NCBI RefSeq assembly: GCF_000262465.1
Contig: NZ_CM001489.1
Location: forward strand, 6,155,996 to 6,196,387
Length of the DNA stretch: 40,392 bases
Direction: 5' to 3'
Source of the DNA: Frankia sp. QA3
GTDB taxonomy: Bacteria > Actinomycetota > Actinomycetes > Frankiales > Frankiaceae
Shown: piece by piece, positions 23,001 to 30,519 of the stretch
How the letters are laid out: every line of letters starts with the position of its first letter
How positions within the stretch are numbered: the first letter of the stretch is position 1
Notes under the pieces: generated by a model
The model's input: only the letters and a program-made list of their open reading frames with translations
Told to the model about the DNA's origin: nothing
Database searches by the model: none
Program-made: the position numbers and the translations under genes

Positions 23001-23701
23001 CAGGACCGGGGGCCCAGCCGGGCCACCGCGCGGACCGGGGCGCCGTCGGCCGCGGCGAGCGGGAGGGGGAACAGGAAGACCTCGACCGTCCGCCCCTGCG
23101 CCCGGGCACGCAGCAGCCTCTCCAGGCCGGTGAGGTTCTCGGCGATCACGGCCCCGGCGCCGCACAGCACCCGGTGCGCCGCGAGGCTGAACTCCTGGCC
23201 AGGCCCGGGGGTGCGGTCCACGCTCAGCGCGTCGATGCCGACGGTCCGCACCCCGGCGTCGACGATCGTTCTGGCCGTCTCGGGCGCCAGGTAGGGGTGG
23301 CGCAGGTAGTCCGGGTGTCCCCAGCGATCCGACCAGCCGGTCACGATGAGGATGACGTCGCCCGGGCGCAGCCCCGTCGGGAGCACGGCGGGCCCGATCG
23401 CCCCCTGCGCTGCCTGCCCGCGGGCGTCGACCAGCACCGCCGGTCCGGCGAAGCGGTCCAGCGGCAGCTCGTCGAGCCGGGGCAGCGCGTCGTCGATGTG
23501 CCAGGGCGCGTCGACGTGTGTGCCCGACTGCGAACCCAGGTGCAGGCGCTGCACGTTGACCCCGTCCTCGGGCGCGCGCAGCGCCGGCGTCACCGCGACC
23601 TCGGGATCCCCCGGGTAGACCGGCATGCCGCTGACGATCGGCACTGACAGGTCGACCAGTTCGCCGCCCTGCGCACCGCGTTCGACGGGGACGGTCGGCA
23701 T
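23000..23701 (-). CDS. Cyclase-family metal-dependent amidohydrolase (kynurenine formamidase-like)
   Basis: 233 residues. The family motif HxGTHxDxPxH appears as SQSGTHVDAPWHID, with the first His replaced by Ser. VDLSVPIVSGMPVYPGDP at the start and a late GAVIAENLTGLE are also typical. Members hydrolyse N-formylkynurenine, isatin or similar cyclic amides using zinc or manganese. ATG 23701 has a GGAGGTCACC ribosome site. It is divergent from the broken kinase gene. The substrate cannot be read from the sequence. Confidence 0.85.
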   Translation of the reverse strand: MPTVPVERGAQGGELVDLSVPIVSGMPVYPGDPEVAVTPALRAPEDGVNVQRLHLGSQSGTHVDAPWHIDDALPRLDELPLDRFAGPAVLVDARGQAAQGAIGPAVLPTGLRPGDVILIVTGWSDRWGHPDYLRHPYLAPETARTIVDAGVRTVGIDALSVDRTPGPGQEFSLAAHRVLCGAGAVIAENLTGLERLLRARAQGRTVEVFLFPLPLAAADGAPVRAVARLGPRS

Positions 23702-23918
23702 GGTGACCTCCGGTGGCGGCGGGGCGCCCGCGCGCGGCGAGCCGTCCCACCACCATGCCTGCCGATCCCCCGGACGGGTCCTCCATCCCCGGTGGGCAGG
23801 ACGAGGTGTCGCGTTCCCGTCGGATTGGTGACGCTTCGTCGTCGATGTGGGACGCTGCTCGCACCATGATCGGGATGTCGGGGACGGTCGGGCCGTCCGC
23901 TCCGCCCGGAGCACCGCA

Positions 23919-25080
23919 TTGATCGTCGATCGGGCGAGGGTGGCTGCGGCACTGCCGGCGTACGAGCTGGGCGCCGAGCTCGGTTCGGGCTCGTTCGGGC
24001 TGGTCCTCGCCGGCCGGCACCGAGGGTTGGACCGGCCTGTGGCGATCAAGGTGATGACCGCCGAGGGCACCGAGAGCGTGTCGGTGGACTTCGGCGTCGA
24101 GGCGCGGCTGCTGGCGGGGCTTGACCATCCACACGTGGTGCGGGCATACGACCACGTCGAGGCGGATGGCCTGTGTCTCGTGGTGATGGAGCTTCTCGGC
24201 TGCGGCACCCTCGCCCGCCGCAGCCGTGGGCTCGGCTCCATCGAGAGCTGCGCGGTCGGGCTGGCCGTCGCCGCCGAGCTCGGCCACGCCCATGGCCGCG
24301 GGGTGCTGCATCGCGACATCAAGGCCGACAACATCCTGTTCGCCGTGGACGGGACGGTGAAGGTCACCGACTTCGGCATCGTGAAGCTCTTCGACGGGTC
24401 GGCCGCCACGGCCAGCCGGCCGCCACGGCCAGCCGGCTGGCCGGCACGCCGATGTACATGGCGCCGGAACAGATCGAGGGGCGCCGCCTCGGCCCCGGCA
24501 CGGCTCTGTACGCCTTGGGCGTCCTGCTCCACCAGCTGCTGTCCGGCACGGCGCCGTTCAACCCCCGGCAGCCGGTGAGCCTGCTCTGGCGAGATCACCT
24601 GACCGTAGCGCCCCCGTCGCCGCCCGGCGTCCCACCCTCGCTCGCCGGTGTCGTCCTGCGGGCCCTGGCGAAGCGGTCGGACGACCGGCAGCCTGACGCG
24701 CACGCCTTCGCCCTTGAGCTCGCCACGGCCGCGCGCGAGGTTCACGGCGAGGGCTGGGCGAGACGCTGCGGTCTCCCCCTGCATCTCGATGACGACCTGC
24801 GCCGGCTCCTCGAACCGTCGCCCGTCGAGCCGTCGCCCGTCGAGCCGTCGCCCGTCGAGGGGTCGCCCGTCGAGGGGTCTGCCGAGTCGTCGGGCGAACC
24901 GTCCCTCGAACCGAAACCCGGCTGTGGGACGCCACCGATCCCGCTCATCCGGTCGCCGTGGGGACGTTGGGTCCTGGCTCCTACGCCGAGCAGGTGAAAT
25001 CGCTGGAGTTCTCGCCGGACGGGCGGTACCTCGCCACGGCGTCGTCTGACAAGACGGTCCGCCTGTGGGACGTGTGGTGA
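23919..25080 (+). pseudogene. Broken serine/threonine kinase with remnant WD40 tail
   Basis: Starts at TTG 23919 (GGAG upstream) or GTG 23940. The kinase N-lobe is intact (LGSGSFGLVL, VAIKVM), as are LHRDIKADN and DFG. Just after DFG, at 24401-24434, a perfect 17-bp tandem duplication shifts the frame. Removing one copy restores an activation segment reading SRLAGTPMYMAPEQ, and the frame then runs through the C-lobe to a SPVEP repeat linker. A second break follows: near 24920 the coding signal moves to another frame that reads RLWDATDPAHPV and one WD40 repeat (EFSPDGRYLATASSDKTVRLWDV), ending at 25080. Most of the propeller is missing. The upstream kinase at 2189 shows what the full layout would be. 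Confidence 0.85.
24401..24434. repeat. 17-bp perfect tandem duplication inside the kinase gene
   Basis: GGCCGCCACGGCCAGCC occurs twice, at 24401-24417 and 24418-24434. It is the single cause of the first frameshift. Confidence 0.95.
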
Positions 25081-25118
25081 GGCCGCGCGGTGCGGGTGCG
25101 AAGGGGGCCGGCGTCGAC

Positions 25119-25268
25119 TCAGCGGCCGACCGGCGATTTCAGCGGGTCGTATTCCGCCATGAGCCGTTCCAGTCGGACCTGGTCCACGCGGCTGACGACG
25201 CTGGCCGCCTCCTGTTGGTCGCGCACGCACTTGGCGAGGGTGAACGCCGAGGTCACGACGTAGAGCAG
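25119..25268 (-). pseudogene. C-terminal remnant of a YiaA/YiaB-type membrane protein
   Basis: On the minus strand the last 49 codons of an open frame read LLYVVTSAFTLAKCVRDQ, then EAASVVSRVDQVRLERLMAE and YDPLKSPVGR. This is the end of a membrane helix followed by the charged tail typical of two-helix YiaA/YiaB-domain proteins (FTLAKTVRDxxEA...LxxxDP). Upstream of 25268 this strand is the antisense of a histidine kinase fragment, so the N-terminal part is gone. Confidence 0.6.
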
Positions 25269-25499
25269 GCCGAGCCATCGGCGTGGGTGCTCGTGGAGGA
25301 CGACGGCGACATCGTGGTCGTGACCGTCCGCGATGACGGGGTGGGGATGGCGGCCGGGCGGATGGAGCGGGCCGCCGCCGAGGGGCGGCTGGGGCTCGCC
25401 GTCTCGGTACGCGGGCGCATCCGGGAGCTGGGCGGCACGGTGATCGTGACGAGCCGACCCGGGGCGGGGACGGAGGTCGAGCTGCGTGTCCCACGCTGA
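25269..25499 (+). pseudogene. 3' remnant of a NarL-type sensor histidine kinase
   Basis: About 76 codons reading SAWVLVEDDGDIVVVTVRDD, then GVGMAAGRMERAAAEGRLGL and a closing GGTVIVTSRPGAGTEVELRV. This is the end of a HATPase_c domain with its G1 (DDGVGM) and G2 (GRLGL) boxes. The N box, dimerisation domain and sensor region are absent: upstream DNA is the antisense of the YiaA/YiaB remnant. The stop overlaps the start of the response regulator gene, the usual arrangement of an intact pair. Confidence 0.75.
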
Positions 25500-26229
25500 C
25501 AGGCCGCGGGCCGGCCACCGCGCTGGCGGTGGACCGGCCGTGGACGGCTCGGCGGCGCAGGGGCCCGCCCCGGCCCGGGTGGTGGTCGTCGACGACCACC
25601 CGCTGTGGCGGGAGGCCCTGAGCCGGGACCTGGACCAGGCGGGATTCGTGGTGGTCGGCACGGCCGGCTCGGTGGCGCAGGCTCTGCGGGTGGTCGCGGC
25701 AACCCGACCCGGCCTTGTCGTACTCGATCTGACGCTCCCGGACGGCTCGGGCGTCGAGGTGATCCGGGCCCTGCTCGGCCCGGCGGCGGTCGCCGACGGG
25801 TTCACCGGCGCGGTGCTTGTCGTCTCGGCCTCCGGCGAGCAGGCCGACGTCCTGGCTGCGGTTCGGGCCGGGGCGTCGGGCTACGTCGTCACGTCGGCGC
25901 GGCCCGAGGAGCTCGTCGACGCCGTGCGCCGCACGGCCGCCGCAGCCGCCGTCTTCAGCGCGGGACTCGCCGCGCTCGTCCTCGGGGAGATGTCGCGGGC
26001 GGCCCGCGATGCCGCGACGCCGTCGACCCCCCGGCTCACGCCGCGGGAGATCGAGGTGCTGCGTCTGGTCGCGAAGGGCCTGTCGGCCCGGGACGCGGCG
26101 CAGCGCCTCGGTGTCTCCCACCGCACCGTGCAGAACCACGTGCACAACGTGCTGGGCAAGCTCCAGCTCCGCAACCGGGTGGAATTGGCCCGGTTCGCCG
26201 TCCGGGAGGGCTACGACGACGCTTCCTGA
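25486..26229 (+). CDS. NarL/LuxR-type response regulator, partner kinase lost
   Basis: 247 residues. Receiver domain (about 30-150) with DDHP and the phospho-acceptor Asp in LVVLDLTLPDG, then a LuxR helix-turn-helix (LTPREIEVLRLVAKG, SHRTVQNHVHNVLGKL). The conserved receiver Lys is missing: the usual GYVTK reads GYVVT, so phosphorylation-coupled switching may be impaired. GTG 25486 has GGAGGT ten bases before it and overlaps the kinase remnant by 14 bases. With the kinase truncated the regulator may be controlled by another kinase or by none. Its 3' end overlaps the convergent exporter gene by 19 bases. Confidence 0.88.
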   Translation: MSHADRPRAGHRAGGGPAVDGSAAQGPAPARVVVVDDHPLWREALSRDLDQAGFVVVGTAGSVAQALRVVAATRPGLVVLDLTLPDGSGVEVIRALLGPAAVADGFTGAVLVVSASGEQADVLAAVRAGASGYVVTSARPEELVDAVRRTAAAAAVFSAGLAALVLGEMSRAARDAATPSTPRLTPREIEVLRLVAKGLSARDAAQRLGVSHRTVQNHVHNVLGKLQLRNRVELARFAVREGYDDAS

Positions 26230-27869
26230 CCCGCCGCCTTTCGACCCGCGGCCTTCTGGCCCGCCGCTTCCTGGCCCGCCACCTCCTGGCCCGCCACCTC
26301 CTTACCCGCCACCTCCTGGTTGGAGCCTGTGGATCCGCCCTCCGGGCGGGCCTGGGGCGGCTCGCCGTGCGCGTTCGCGGTGCGCAGCCCGATGACCGCG
26401 GCGGCCAGCAGGAAGATGCAGCCGGTGAGCAGCGCCCGCTGGAAACCCGCGGTCAGCGCGGCCGGTGGGGTGGCGTGCTCGGCGAGCAGATGGTCCGTGC
26501 GGGCGGTCGCGATCGCGGAGAAGATCGCCAGCCCCAGTGCGGCGCCGACCTGCTGGGAGGAGTTCAGCAGCGCGGCGGCGAGCCCGGCCTGATCGGCCGG
26601 GACCCCGGCGTTGGCCGCCGTCGTGACCCCGACGAACACCGAGCCGAGCCCGAACGACACGATCATCAGGCCGGGCAGGAGGTCGGTCAGGTAGGAGCCG
26701 TCGACCGGGATGCGCGACAGGTAGTACAGGCCGCCGGCCGCCAGCAGGGCCCCGACGACGATCACGGGCCGGGTGCCCACCCGCGCGAGCAGCTGCGAGC
26801 AGATGCCGGCGGCGATGCCGACGCCGGCGCACAGAGGCAGGTAGGCCGCCCCGGTCCGGATCGGGGAGTAGCCGAGGACGTTCTGCAGGTAGAGGGTGAG
26901 GAAGAAGAACATCGCGATCAGCCCGGCGAAGGCGGTCAGCCCGGTGACGTCGGCGGCGCCGAGTCCCCGGAGCCGGAAGATCGACAGAGGCAGCAACGGC
27001 CGGCGGACCATCCGCTCGTTGATCAGGAAGGCGGTCAGCAGCACGCCCGCCCCGGCGATCTCGCCGATCGTGCGACCCGATCCCCACCCCCGGTCCGGCG
27101 CCTCCACCAGGGCGAACACGAGCAGCAGCATCCCGCCGGTGACCAGGACGCCGCCGACCGCGTCGAAATCGGCCAGCCGCGCGCGCCGACGGTCGCCGGG
27201 GATCAGCTTGATGACGGCCGGGATGACGAGCGCCGCCGCGATCGGGTTGACGAAGAACACCCAGCGCCAGCCCGGCCCCTCGGCGAGCACTCCGCCGAGG
27301 AACACCCCGACCGCCGAGGCGAGCCCGCCGACGCCGCCCCAGACGCCCAGCGCCCGGTGCCGGTCGGAACCCTCCCGGAAGGTGGTCGTGAGGATCGACA
27401 GCGCGGCGGGGAGCATGAGCGCGGCGCCGAGGCCCTGCGCCAGACGGGCGGCGACCAGCACGCCCGCATCACCGGCCAGCCCGCCGACGAGCGATGACAG
27501 CCCGATGAGCACCGTCCCGGCGAGCAGGACCCGGCGCCGGCCGAGCAGGTCGGCGACCCGGCCGCCCAGCATCATGAACCCGCCGTAGGTGAGCAGGTAG
27601 CCGCTGGGCACCCACTGCAGGCCCTGGGCGGAGAAGTCCAGGTCGCGGCGGATGTCGGGGAGGGCCACGTTCACGATCGACGCGTCGACGAAGTCCAGGA
27701 AGGCGACCGCGCAGAGCAGGGCGAGCAGCCCCTGTCCGCGGCGGGTCGCCAGCAGCGGCCCGGAGCCGATCGTCGGGGTGGAGGCCGCCGCGGCGGTGCC
27801 GGGGAAGCCGGGGCCGTTTGACGCGGTGCGGCCGGTGGCGGCTCGCGACCCGCCGGTGATCGTGTCCAA
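26211..27869 (-). CDS. DHA2-family (EmrB/QacA) 14-helix drug exporter
   Basis: About 552 residues from TTG 27869 (GGAAGGA ribosome site); the frame stays open upstream to 28049. The first helix is LLALLCAVAFLDFVDASIVNVALP, shown by its D1 motif FVDASIVNVALPDI; motif A follows as GGRVADLLGRRRVLL, and the protein has the repeated helices expected of 14-TM proton-driven exporters. Substrate unknown; relatives pump drugs, dyes or endogenous metabolites. The last 35 residues are a degenerate pentapeptide array (EVAGQ, EAAGQ, KAAGR) encoded by 15-bp repeats, probably a cytoplasmic tail. It converges with the response regulator and is divergent from the YbaK-type gene. Confidence 0.88.
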   Translation of the reverse strand: MDTITGGSRAATGRTASNGPGFPGTAAAASTPTIGSGPLLATRRGQGLLALLCAVAFLDFVDASIVNVALPDIRRDLDFSAQGLQWVPSGYLLTYGGFMMLGGRVADLLGRRRVLLAGTVLIGLSSLVGGLAGDAGVLVAARLAQGLGAALMLPAALSILTTTFREGSDRHRALGVWGGVGGLASAVGVFLGGVLAEGPGWRWVFFVNPIAAALVIPAVIKLIPGDRRRARLADFDAVGGVLVTGGMLLLVFALVEAPDRGWGSGRTIGEIAGAGVLLTAFLINERMVRRPLLPLSIFRLRGLGAADVTGLTAFAGLIAMFFFLTLYLQNVLGYSPIRTGAAYLPLCAGVGIAAGICSQLLARVGTRPVIVVGALLAAGGLYYLSRIPVDGSYLTDLLPGLMIVSFGLGSVFVGVTTAANAGVPADQAGLAAALLNSSQQVGAALGLAIFSAIATARTDHLLAEHATPPAALTAGFQRALLTGCIFLLAAAVIGLRTANAHGEPPQARPEGGSTGSNQEVAGKEVAGQEVAGQEAAGQKAAGRKAAGQEASS

Positions 27870-28074
27870 AGGGGGAGGTCCTTCCAGCGGAGGCGTCCCG
27901 CGGCCCGGCGGGTGATCGCCGCGGGCCGCGTCGGGACGGCCGGGTTCGGCCGTCGCCCCTCCTGTCGCATCCCGCCCCTGAGATGTGACCGTCCACCGAA
28001 GGGTTGCGTCGCGTAGCCGCGCGAGCGCGCCACTACGGGAATGAGTCAACGGATTGCGGACCGCGGCGGCGCCG

Positions 28075-28080
28075 TAATCT
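28075..28080 (+). promoter_or_regulatory. Candidate -10 box for a leaderless transcript
   Basis: TAATCT lies exactly seven bases before the GTG start at 28088. At this distance transcription would begin at or within a base of the start codon. TTGCGG at 28054-28059 is a weak -35 with a 15-base spacer. Confidence 0.55.
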
Positions 28081-28087
28081 CGCTCCT

Positions 28088-28636
28088 GTGACCGACGTTC
28101 TCCAGCCGGTGCCGGCCCTACGCCGACCGGACCTGCTCGCGGCGGCGACCGCGGCGGCCCTGTCGTCCTGGTCGGACGCGGGGTCCGCGCCGCCCGTCGA
28201 GAAGGTCGAGGTCGCGGAGATCGACCCCGAGCTGGCCGACACGGCCGCGTTCTGCGAGCGGTACGGGGTCGCCCCGGGCGACTCGGCGAACTGCGTGATC
28301 GTCGCGGCCAGGCGCGGGGCCGAGACGACGCTCGCGGCGTGCGTGGTCCTCGCGACGACCCGGGCGGACGTGAACGGGCTGGTCCGGCGCCGGCTCGCCG
28401 CCCGCAAGGTGTCGTTCGCGCCGATGGACACGGCCGTCGCCCGAACCGGAATGGAGTACGGCGGCATCACCCCGGTCGGGCTGCCCGCCGACTGGCCGCT
28501 GCTGATCGACCGTGCGGTCGCCGAGCATCCCCGCGTCGTCGTCGGCTCCGGCCTGCGCCGGTCCAAGCTGTGGCTGCCGGGAGCGGCGCTCGCCGCCCTC
28601 CCCACCGCCGAGGTCCTCGACGACCTCGGCACCTGA
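28088..28636 (+). CDS. YbaK/prolyl-tRNA-associated domain protein
   Basis: 182 residues. The YbaK/EbsC fold is suggested by ANCVIVAARRG, a VNGLVRRRLAARKVSFAP segment matching the usual D-hN-K-(L)-R-x-x-(L) region, and TGMEYGGITPVGLP, the substrate loop of this family. Members deacylate mischarged tRNAs. No conventional ribosome site precedes GTG 28088; the TAATCT box seven bases upstream points to leaderless translation, common in actinobacteria. It ends before a strong terminator. Which mischarged tRNA it edits, if any, is unknown. Confidence 0.85.
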   Translation: MTDVLQPVPALRRPDLLAAATAAALSSWSDAGSAPPVEKVEVAEIDPELADTAAFCERYGVAPGDSANCVIVAARRGAETTLAACVVLATTRADVNGLVRRRLAARKVSFAPMDTAVARTGMEYGGITPVGLPADWPLLIDRAVAEHPRVVVGSGLRRSKLWLPGAALAALPTAEVLDDLGT

Positions 28637-28640
28637 CCCC

Positions 28641-28693
28641 CCTTGCCTCTCCAGAGGGACGAATCGGACACCGAACCCTCTGGAGAGGCAAGG
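28641..28693. terminator. Bidirectional terminator with a perfect 18-bp stem
   Basis: CCTTGCCTCTCCAGAGGG (28641-28658) and its exact reverse complement (28676-28693) flank a 17-base loop, between the convergent YbaK-type and acyl carrier protein genes. It lacks a long T-tract, but stem strength and position make termination from both sides very likely. Confidence 0.85.
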
Positions 28694-28740
28694 AAGTCCG
28701 GTGACTGGGCGGTGGACGCGGCCGGTTGGCGAGCTCGGCG

Positions 28741-29001
28741 TCAAACCGTCGTCTCTGCCAGCTGCGCCTGCACGATGCGGACGACGTCGTTGATGGTGGT
28801 CAGGGTGAAGACGTCCTCATCCTCGATCTCGATTCCGTACTCGCGCTCGATTCGGGCGATTGCGAGCAGGACCTTCACCGAGTCCGTGCCCTCGACCGTC
28901 CGCAGGTTGAGGTCCACGGCGAGGGACTCGGCGGGCAGGCGGAGCGCGCCGGCGACGATCTCGGTCACCGTGCTGACGATCTCGGCGTGGGATGACGACA
29001 T
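28741..29001 (-). CDS. Acyl carrier protein
   Basis: 86 residues, normal for a discrete ACP. The phosphopantetheine-bearing Ser is in EGTDSVKVLLAI, and the acidic helix II/III pattern (EREYGIEIEDEDVFTLTTI) is typical. It carries acyl groups as thioesters. It is the last gene of a leftward run after the split diiron protein, so it may be that enzyme's dedicated substrate carrier instead of the housekeeping AcpP; the DSV instead of DSL supports a specialised ACP. ATG 29001 has a GAGGAGT ribosome site. Confidence 0.9.
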   Translation of the reverse strand: MSSSHAEIVSTVTEIVAGALRLPAESLAVDLNLRTVEGTDSVKVLLAIARIEREYGIEIEDEDVFTLTTINDVVRIVQAQLAETTV

Positions 29002-29025
29002 CGGGACTCCTCGGATCGTTCGATC

Positions 29026-29079
29026 TGCGGTCGATGCGGTCGATGCGGTCGATGCGGTCGATGCGGTCGATGCGGTCGA
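29026..29079. repeat. 9-bp tandem repeat, six copies
   Basis: TGCGGTCGA repeated six times without change, in the 146-base gap between the diiron gene and the ACP gene, 25 bases upstream of the ACP start. It lies inside the presumed operon transcript. Confidence 0.95.
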
Positions 29080-29147
29080 AGCGACGGGCGAGCGCCGGCC
29101 ACGCCGGCCGGCGCCGTGGTGATGGCGGGCGGGCGATGCCTGCGCCG

Positions 29148-29663
29148 TCAGGCCATGGAGTCGGCGAGGGCCTGCCGGATGTCGGAGTTTCGGGTCAGGT
29201 CCCGGCCGACCGCGCTCCCGAGCGCGCGGCGCAGTTTGGCCTGGAGCCGGTCCTGCTCGTCCGGCGGCGAGAACCGCAGATAGACGTCGATCACGTCATC
29301 GACGGTCTCGTATCCCCGCATCTCCTCGACGAGCTGATGCTTGTAGACCCCGACCGGGTGGTTGAGCCGCGAGCTCGTCGCGTAGAAGTGGATTCGCTCC
29401 AGGACCGAGGTGAGCTCGTGCGGGTGCGTGTTCAGCCGCCGCTTCAGATAGAACAGGAATTCGCGGGCGTGGCCGGCCTCGTCGCGGCTCGCCCGCAGGA
29501 ACAGGTCGGACAGGACGGGCTCACGCACCCAGGCGGCGAGAGCCCGGTACGCGGTGTTGACGATGATCTCGGAGATCACGTTCGTGGCCAGGGTGGCGCT
29601 TGGCGTGATGCCACGCTCGTACGGCTCGCGCAACGCCTCGATCCTGGCCTGGTCGATGTGCAC
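29148..29663 (-). CDS. Ferritin-like diiron (acyl-ACP desaturase type) protein, C-terminal half
   Basis: 171 residues from GTG 29663, which has TGAAGGCGG at a normal ribosome-site distance. It supplies helices 3 and 4 of the diiron bundle: the Glu in TNVISEIIVNTAY and the ExxH in SRDEAGHAREF. It lies in the same frame as the upstream half, from which a single TGA at 29679-29681 separates it; the sequence flows from HHYAFRA through the TGA to LKAVDVHIDQARIEALREPY without loss. Possible explanations: nonsense mutation, UGA readthrough (a Trp at this place would be natural) or a genuine two-subunit enzyme. Relatives desaturate or oxidise acyl chains on ACP, and an ACP gene follows. Confidence 0.8.
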   Translation of the reverse strand: MHIDQARIEALREPYERGITPSATLATNVISEIIVNTAYRALAAWVREPVLSDLFLRASRDEAGHAREFLFYLKRRLNTHPHELTSVLERIHFYATSSRLNHPVGVYKHQLVEEMRGYETVDDVIDVYLRFSPPDEQDRLQAKLRRALGSAVGRDLTRNSDIRQALADSMA

Positions 29664-29678
29664 GTCGACCGCCTTCAG

Positions 29679-29960
29679 TCAGGCCCGGAAGGCGTAGTGG
29701 TGCTGGAGCTCCTGGTAGGCCCAGACGGCCACGAAGGCCGAGCAGTCGTAGTCGTCGTCGAACTCGCTGAGGAATCCGTGCAGCCCGGGCAACGAGGTCG
29801 CCTCGCCCATGACGACACCCTTGACGAGGGAAATGTAGGCCGGGTCGACCAGATCGCGCCGGACGTTCTCCAACCCGAGCTCCGAAACCTTCCACTGAAG
29901 GCGCTCGTAATGTTGGAAAATCTCGAAACCGTGGGCTTCTTCGGGGGCGGCGGTCGGCAT
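29679..29960 (-). CDS. Ferritin-like diiron (acyl-ACP desaturase type) protein, N-terminal half
   Basis: 93 residues from ATG 29960 (GGAGGGAG ribosome site) to an in-frame TGA. It supplies helices 1 and 2 of the diiron bundle: the Glu in VKGVVMGEATSLPG and the ExxH-like ligand set in WAYQELQHHYAF. Alone it has half a metal site. If the TGA is read through, the joined protein (29148-29960) has 270 residues and all four helices, a normal size for this family. Codon use on both sides of the TGA is uniform and no other damage is visible, which argues for recent or tolerated interruption. Confidence 0.8.
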   Translation of the reverse strand: MPTAAPEEAHGFEIFQHYERLQWKVSELGLENVRRDLVDPAYISLVKGVVMGEATSLPGLHGFLSEFDDDYDCSAFVAVWAYQELQHHYAFRA

Positions 29961-30000
29961 TTGTGAGCTCCCTCCGAGCTTCCTGCCATGCCTTCCGGTC

Positions 30001-30030
30001 CTACTATTATTCTCCGTCCGGCCGCGACAA
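30001..30030 (-). promoter_or_regulatory. Candidate promoter of the diiron-ACP operon
   Basis: On the minus strand TTGTCG (30025-30030) is followed after 18 bases by TAGTAG (30001-30006), or after 15 by TAATAG. This is a rare AT-rich patch about 40 bases before ATG 29960. Confidence 0.4.
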
Positions 30031-30258
30031 CCCACTGCTCAGATCCCAATCGGCCCATCGCGATCAGCTATTACCGCACTCGTGCGGCCGGCCGTTCGAC
30101 AAGGCAACTCGTCTGCGGCGAGCGACGGGCATCGGCTGGACGACCCGCGCCAGCCCGCCGCCGAGGACCTGACGGTCCTGTTCGCCACCGCCGCCGCCGA
30201 GCGCCGCGACCGGCCCGCCGACTATGGCACCCGCGCTCCTCCAGGGCCCACGATGGGC

Positions 30259-30294
30259 AAAGAGAAACGCCGCTCGGGCTGTACCCGAACGGCG
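30259..30294 (-). terminator. Rho-independent terminator of the tRNA-Ala gene
   Basis: A hairpin of CGCCG/CGGCG and TCGGG/CCCGA with one mismatch and a 5-base loop (30268-30294) is followed on the minus strand by TTTCTCTTT (30259-30267). It lies about 58 bases past the tRNA 3' end. Confidence 0.8.
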
Positions 30295-30351
30295 CTGGTT
30301 CTTGCGGTGCCAAGAAGCGTCAAGGTCAAATTTCGAACATGACGACGCCTG

Positions 30352-30425
30352 TGGAGGTGAGGGGACTCGAACCCCTGGCCTCCTCCGTGCGAGGGAGGCG
30401 CTCTACCAGGCTGAGCTACACCCCC
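30352..30425 (-). tRNA. tRNA-Ala, anticodon CGC
   Basis: A 74-base cloverleaf: acceptor GGGGGTG/CACCTCC with the G3-U70 pair that identifies alanine tRNAs, D stem GCTC/GAGC, anticodon stem CCTCC/GGAGG with loop CTCGCAC (anticodon CGC, reading GCG), and T arm AGGGG-TTCGAGT-CCCCT. Discriminator A; CCA is not encoded. A -10-like TAAGCT on the minus strand (30439-30444) lies about 14 bases upstream. Confidence 0.96.
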
Positions 30426-30519
30426 TGGAAGTAACTGAAGCTTACAGGACGGCGGGGGCCATGCGACGACCACCCCCGTTCGGAGTGCGTCGTCATCCAT
30501 CCGCGGGCCCGCACGGTGG

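Noticed and set aside
30082..30342. Plus-strand frame with AAEDLTVLFATAAAERRDRP, which looks partly protein-like
   Set aside because: No start signal or family match, and it runs through the tRNA terminator; at most an old remnant.
30352..30425. tRNA-Ala as an integration site
   Set aside because: No second copy of the tRNA 3' end and no integrase gene are visible in the window.
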